A stretch of DNA of 7,118 nucleotides from Verrucomicrobiota bacterium. Lineage in GTDB: Bacteria; Verrucomicrobiota; Verrucomicrobiia; Limisphaerales; UBA8199. The notes beneath the pieces are model-generated. The model was not told where the DNA came from, did no database searches, and was given only the letters and a program-made list of their open reading frames with translations. The position numbers were made by a program, and so were the translations under genes. Shown here in pieces: positions 6,755-7,118 of the stretch. Within the stretch, counting starts at the first letter, position 1, and every line of letters begins with the position of its first letter. Location: NCBI GenBank assembly GCA_026397855.1, contig JAPLUA010000150.1, positions 1 to 7,118 on the forward strand, in the 5' to 3' direction.

Positions 6755-6761
6755 GCCTGCT
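6746..6761 (+). promoter_or_regulatory. Candidate sigma-54 promoter upstream of the pilin-like gene
   Basis: TGGCA at 6746-6750 and TGCT at 6758-6761 give a GG-N10-GC arrangement. That is the obligatory spacing of the -24/-12 sigma-54 element (consensus TGGCACG, four bases, TTGCW). Nine of the twelve specified positions match. A transcript would begin near 6772 and have a leader of about 70 nt before the ATG at 6843. Type IV pilin genes are sigma-54 dependent in several bacteria (Pseudomonas and Myxococcus pilA). The match is by eye, and a single 16-bp element can arise by chance. Confidence 0.4.
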
Positions 6762-6773
6762 CACAAAAGGCTT
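6753..6773. repeat. Short inverted repeat in the hemE/pilin intergenic region
   Basis: AAGCCT (6753-6758) and AGGCTT (6768-6773) form a perfect 6-bp inverted repeat with a 9-nt spacer (GCTCACAAA). Centre-to-centre distance is 15 bp. It overlaps the -12 part of the sigma-54-like element and the predicted start point, so it could be an operator, or a leader hairpin if transcription begins further upstream. It has no U-tract and is not a terminator. Six-bp repeats are common by chance. Confidence 0.3.
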
Positions 6774-6827
6774 AAAGAACTTAACGGCCGTTGAAGGCGG
6801 TCCAACCGACCGGACGCCCGGACTTGC

Positions 6828-6834
6828 AGAAAGG
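6828..6834 (+). promoter_or_regulatory. Ribosome binding site of the pilin-like gene
   Basis: AGAAAGG ends 8 nt before the ATG at 6843-6845. It is a modest Shine-Dalgarno match at acceptable spacing. It supports this ATG, which also places the prepilin cleavage motif at the expected short distance from the N-terminus. Confidence 0.45.
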
Positions 6835-6842
6835 CAAAACAG

Positions 6843-7118
6843 ATGAGAGCGGCAACCGAAAGATGCGCGGGGTTCACGATTCTGGAACTGATGATCGTCG
6901 TGGCTGTCATTGGCATGCTGGCCGCGATTGCGATTCCCAGCATCGTCCGGGCCCGGACCCGGTCCCAGACCAATGCCTGCATCAATAACCTGCGGCAGAT
7001 TGACGACGCCACGCAGCAGTGGGCACTGGACAACAGGCAGGCGGCCTCGGCGGATGTCACTTTCGCCAGTATCAAGGATTACATCAAACGGAAGGCGGTC
7101 TGCCCTTCGGCCGGCGAT
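6843..7118 (+). CDS. Prepilin-type pilin/pseudopilin (3' truncated by the window)
   Basis: The frame from the ATG at 6843 stays open to the last base, giving 92 residues of an incomplete protein. After a short basic leader ending CAG, the type III signal peptide reads FTILELMIVVAVIGMLAAIAIPS (11-33). The expected cleavage is G10/F11 and the conserved Glu is at mature position 5. Such a helix anchors the subunit in the inner membrane, is cut and N-methylated by PilD-type prepilin peptidase, and packs the filament core. The following segment (TNACINNLRQIDDATQQWALDN, 43-64), a YIK motif and CPSAGD resemble the small GspG- or PilE-like proteins common in Verrucomicrobiota, as recalled. C46 and C87 could form a disulphide. 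Whether it belongs to a type IV pilus or type II secretion pseudopilus cannot be told without the C-terminus and neighbours. It is divergent from hemE. Confidence 0.85.
   Translation, partial: MRAATERCAGFTILELMIVVAVIGMLAAIAIPSIVRARTRSQTNACINNLRQIDDATQQWALDNRQAASADVTFASIKDYIKRKAVCPSAGD

Noticed and set aside
6761..7075. Minus-strand 104-codon open frame opposite the pilin-like gene
   Set aside because: It is the complement of the pilin signal region, which explains its hydrophobic look. The plus-strand frame has a textbook prepilin motif and a ribosome site.

Overview
The window reads as a GC-rich chromosomal segment from a bacterium of the Verrucomicrobiota (PVC superphylum). The phylum call is inferred from recalled family patterns, not a database search. 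It rests on three things: the pilin fragment at the right edge with its CINNLRQID-type segment, a DnaE carrying ARGSAAGS where most bacteria have PGRGSAAGS, and an in-frame tract of the CAAAGTC heptamer inside dnaE.

Layout, left to right. Bases 1-137 hold the last 44 codons of an unidentified membrane protein on the plus strand. It is followed by a strong intrinsic terminator at 155-195. Facing it, a minus-strand cluster covers almost everything from 6647 down to 282. In transcription order this is hemE (uroporphyrinogen decarboxylase), hemN (oxygen-independent coproporphyrinogen III oxidase, start overlapping the hemE stop in ATGA) and, after 64 bp, dnaE (DNA polymerase III alpha subunit, 1256 residues). 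A divergent intergenic region of about 195 bp (6648-6842) separates hemE from a plus-strand prepilin-type gene cut by the window edge. That region holds a plausible sigma-54 promoter directed at the pilin gene, a short inverted repeat, and only a weak sigma-70-like candidate for hemE.

How the genes fit together. HemE makes coproporphyrinogen III from uroporphyrinogen III, and HemN converts that product to protoporphyrinogen IX without oxygen. These are consecutive steps, made from translationally coupled genes, which points to haem synthesis that works under low or no oxygen. dnaE is a replication gene that appears to sit downstream in the same transcription direction. The pilin-like gene is a separate divergent unit.

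No new multi-gene system is evident. The points most worth a second look are two lineage-type insertions in DnaE (one built around the heptamer tract), a complete PHP metal-ligand set suggesting a catalytically competent PHP domain, a basic 45-residue N-terminal tail on HemE that cannot be removed by choosing a later standard start, the haem/replication gene neighbourhood, and the GG-N10-GC element upstream of the pilin gene.
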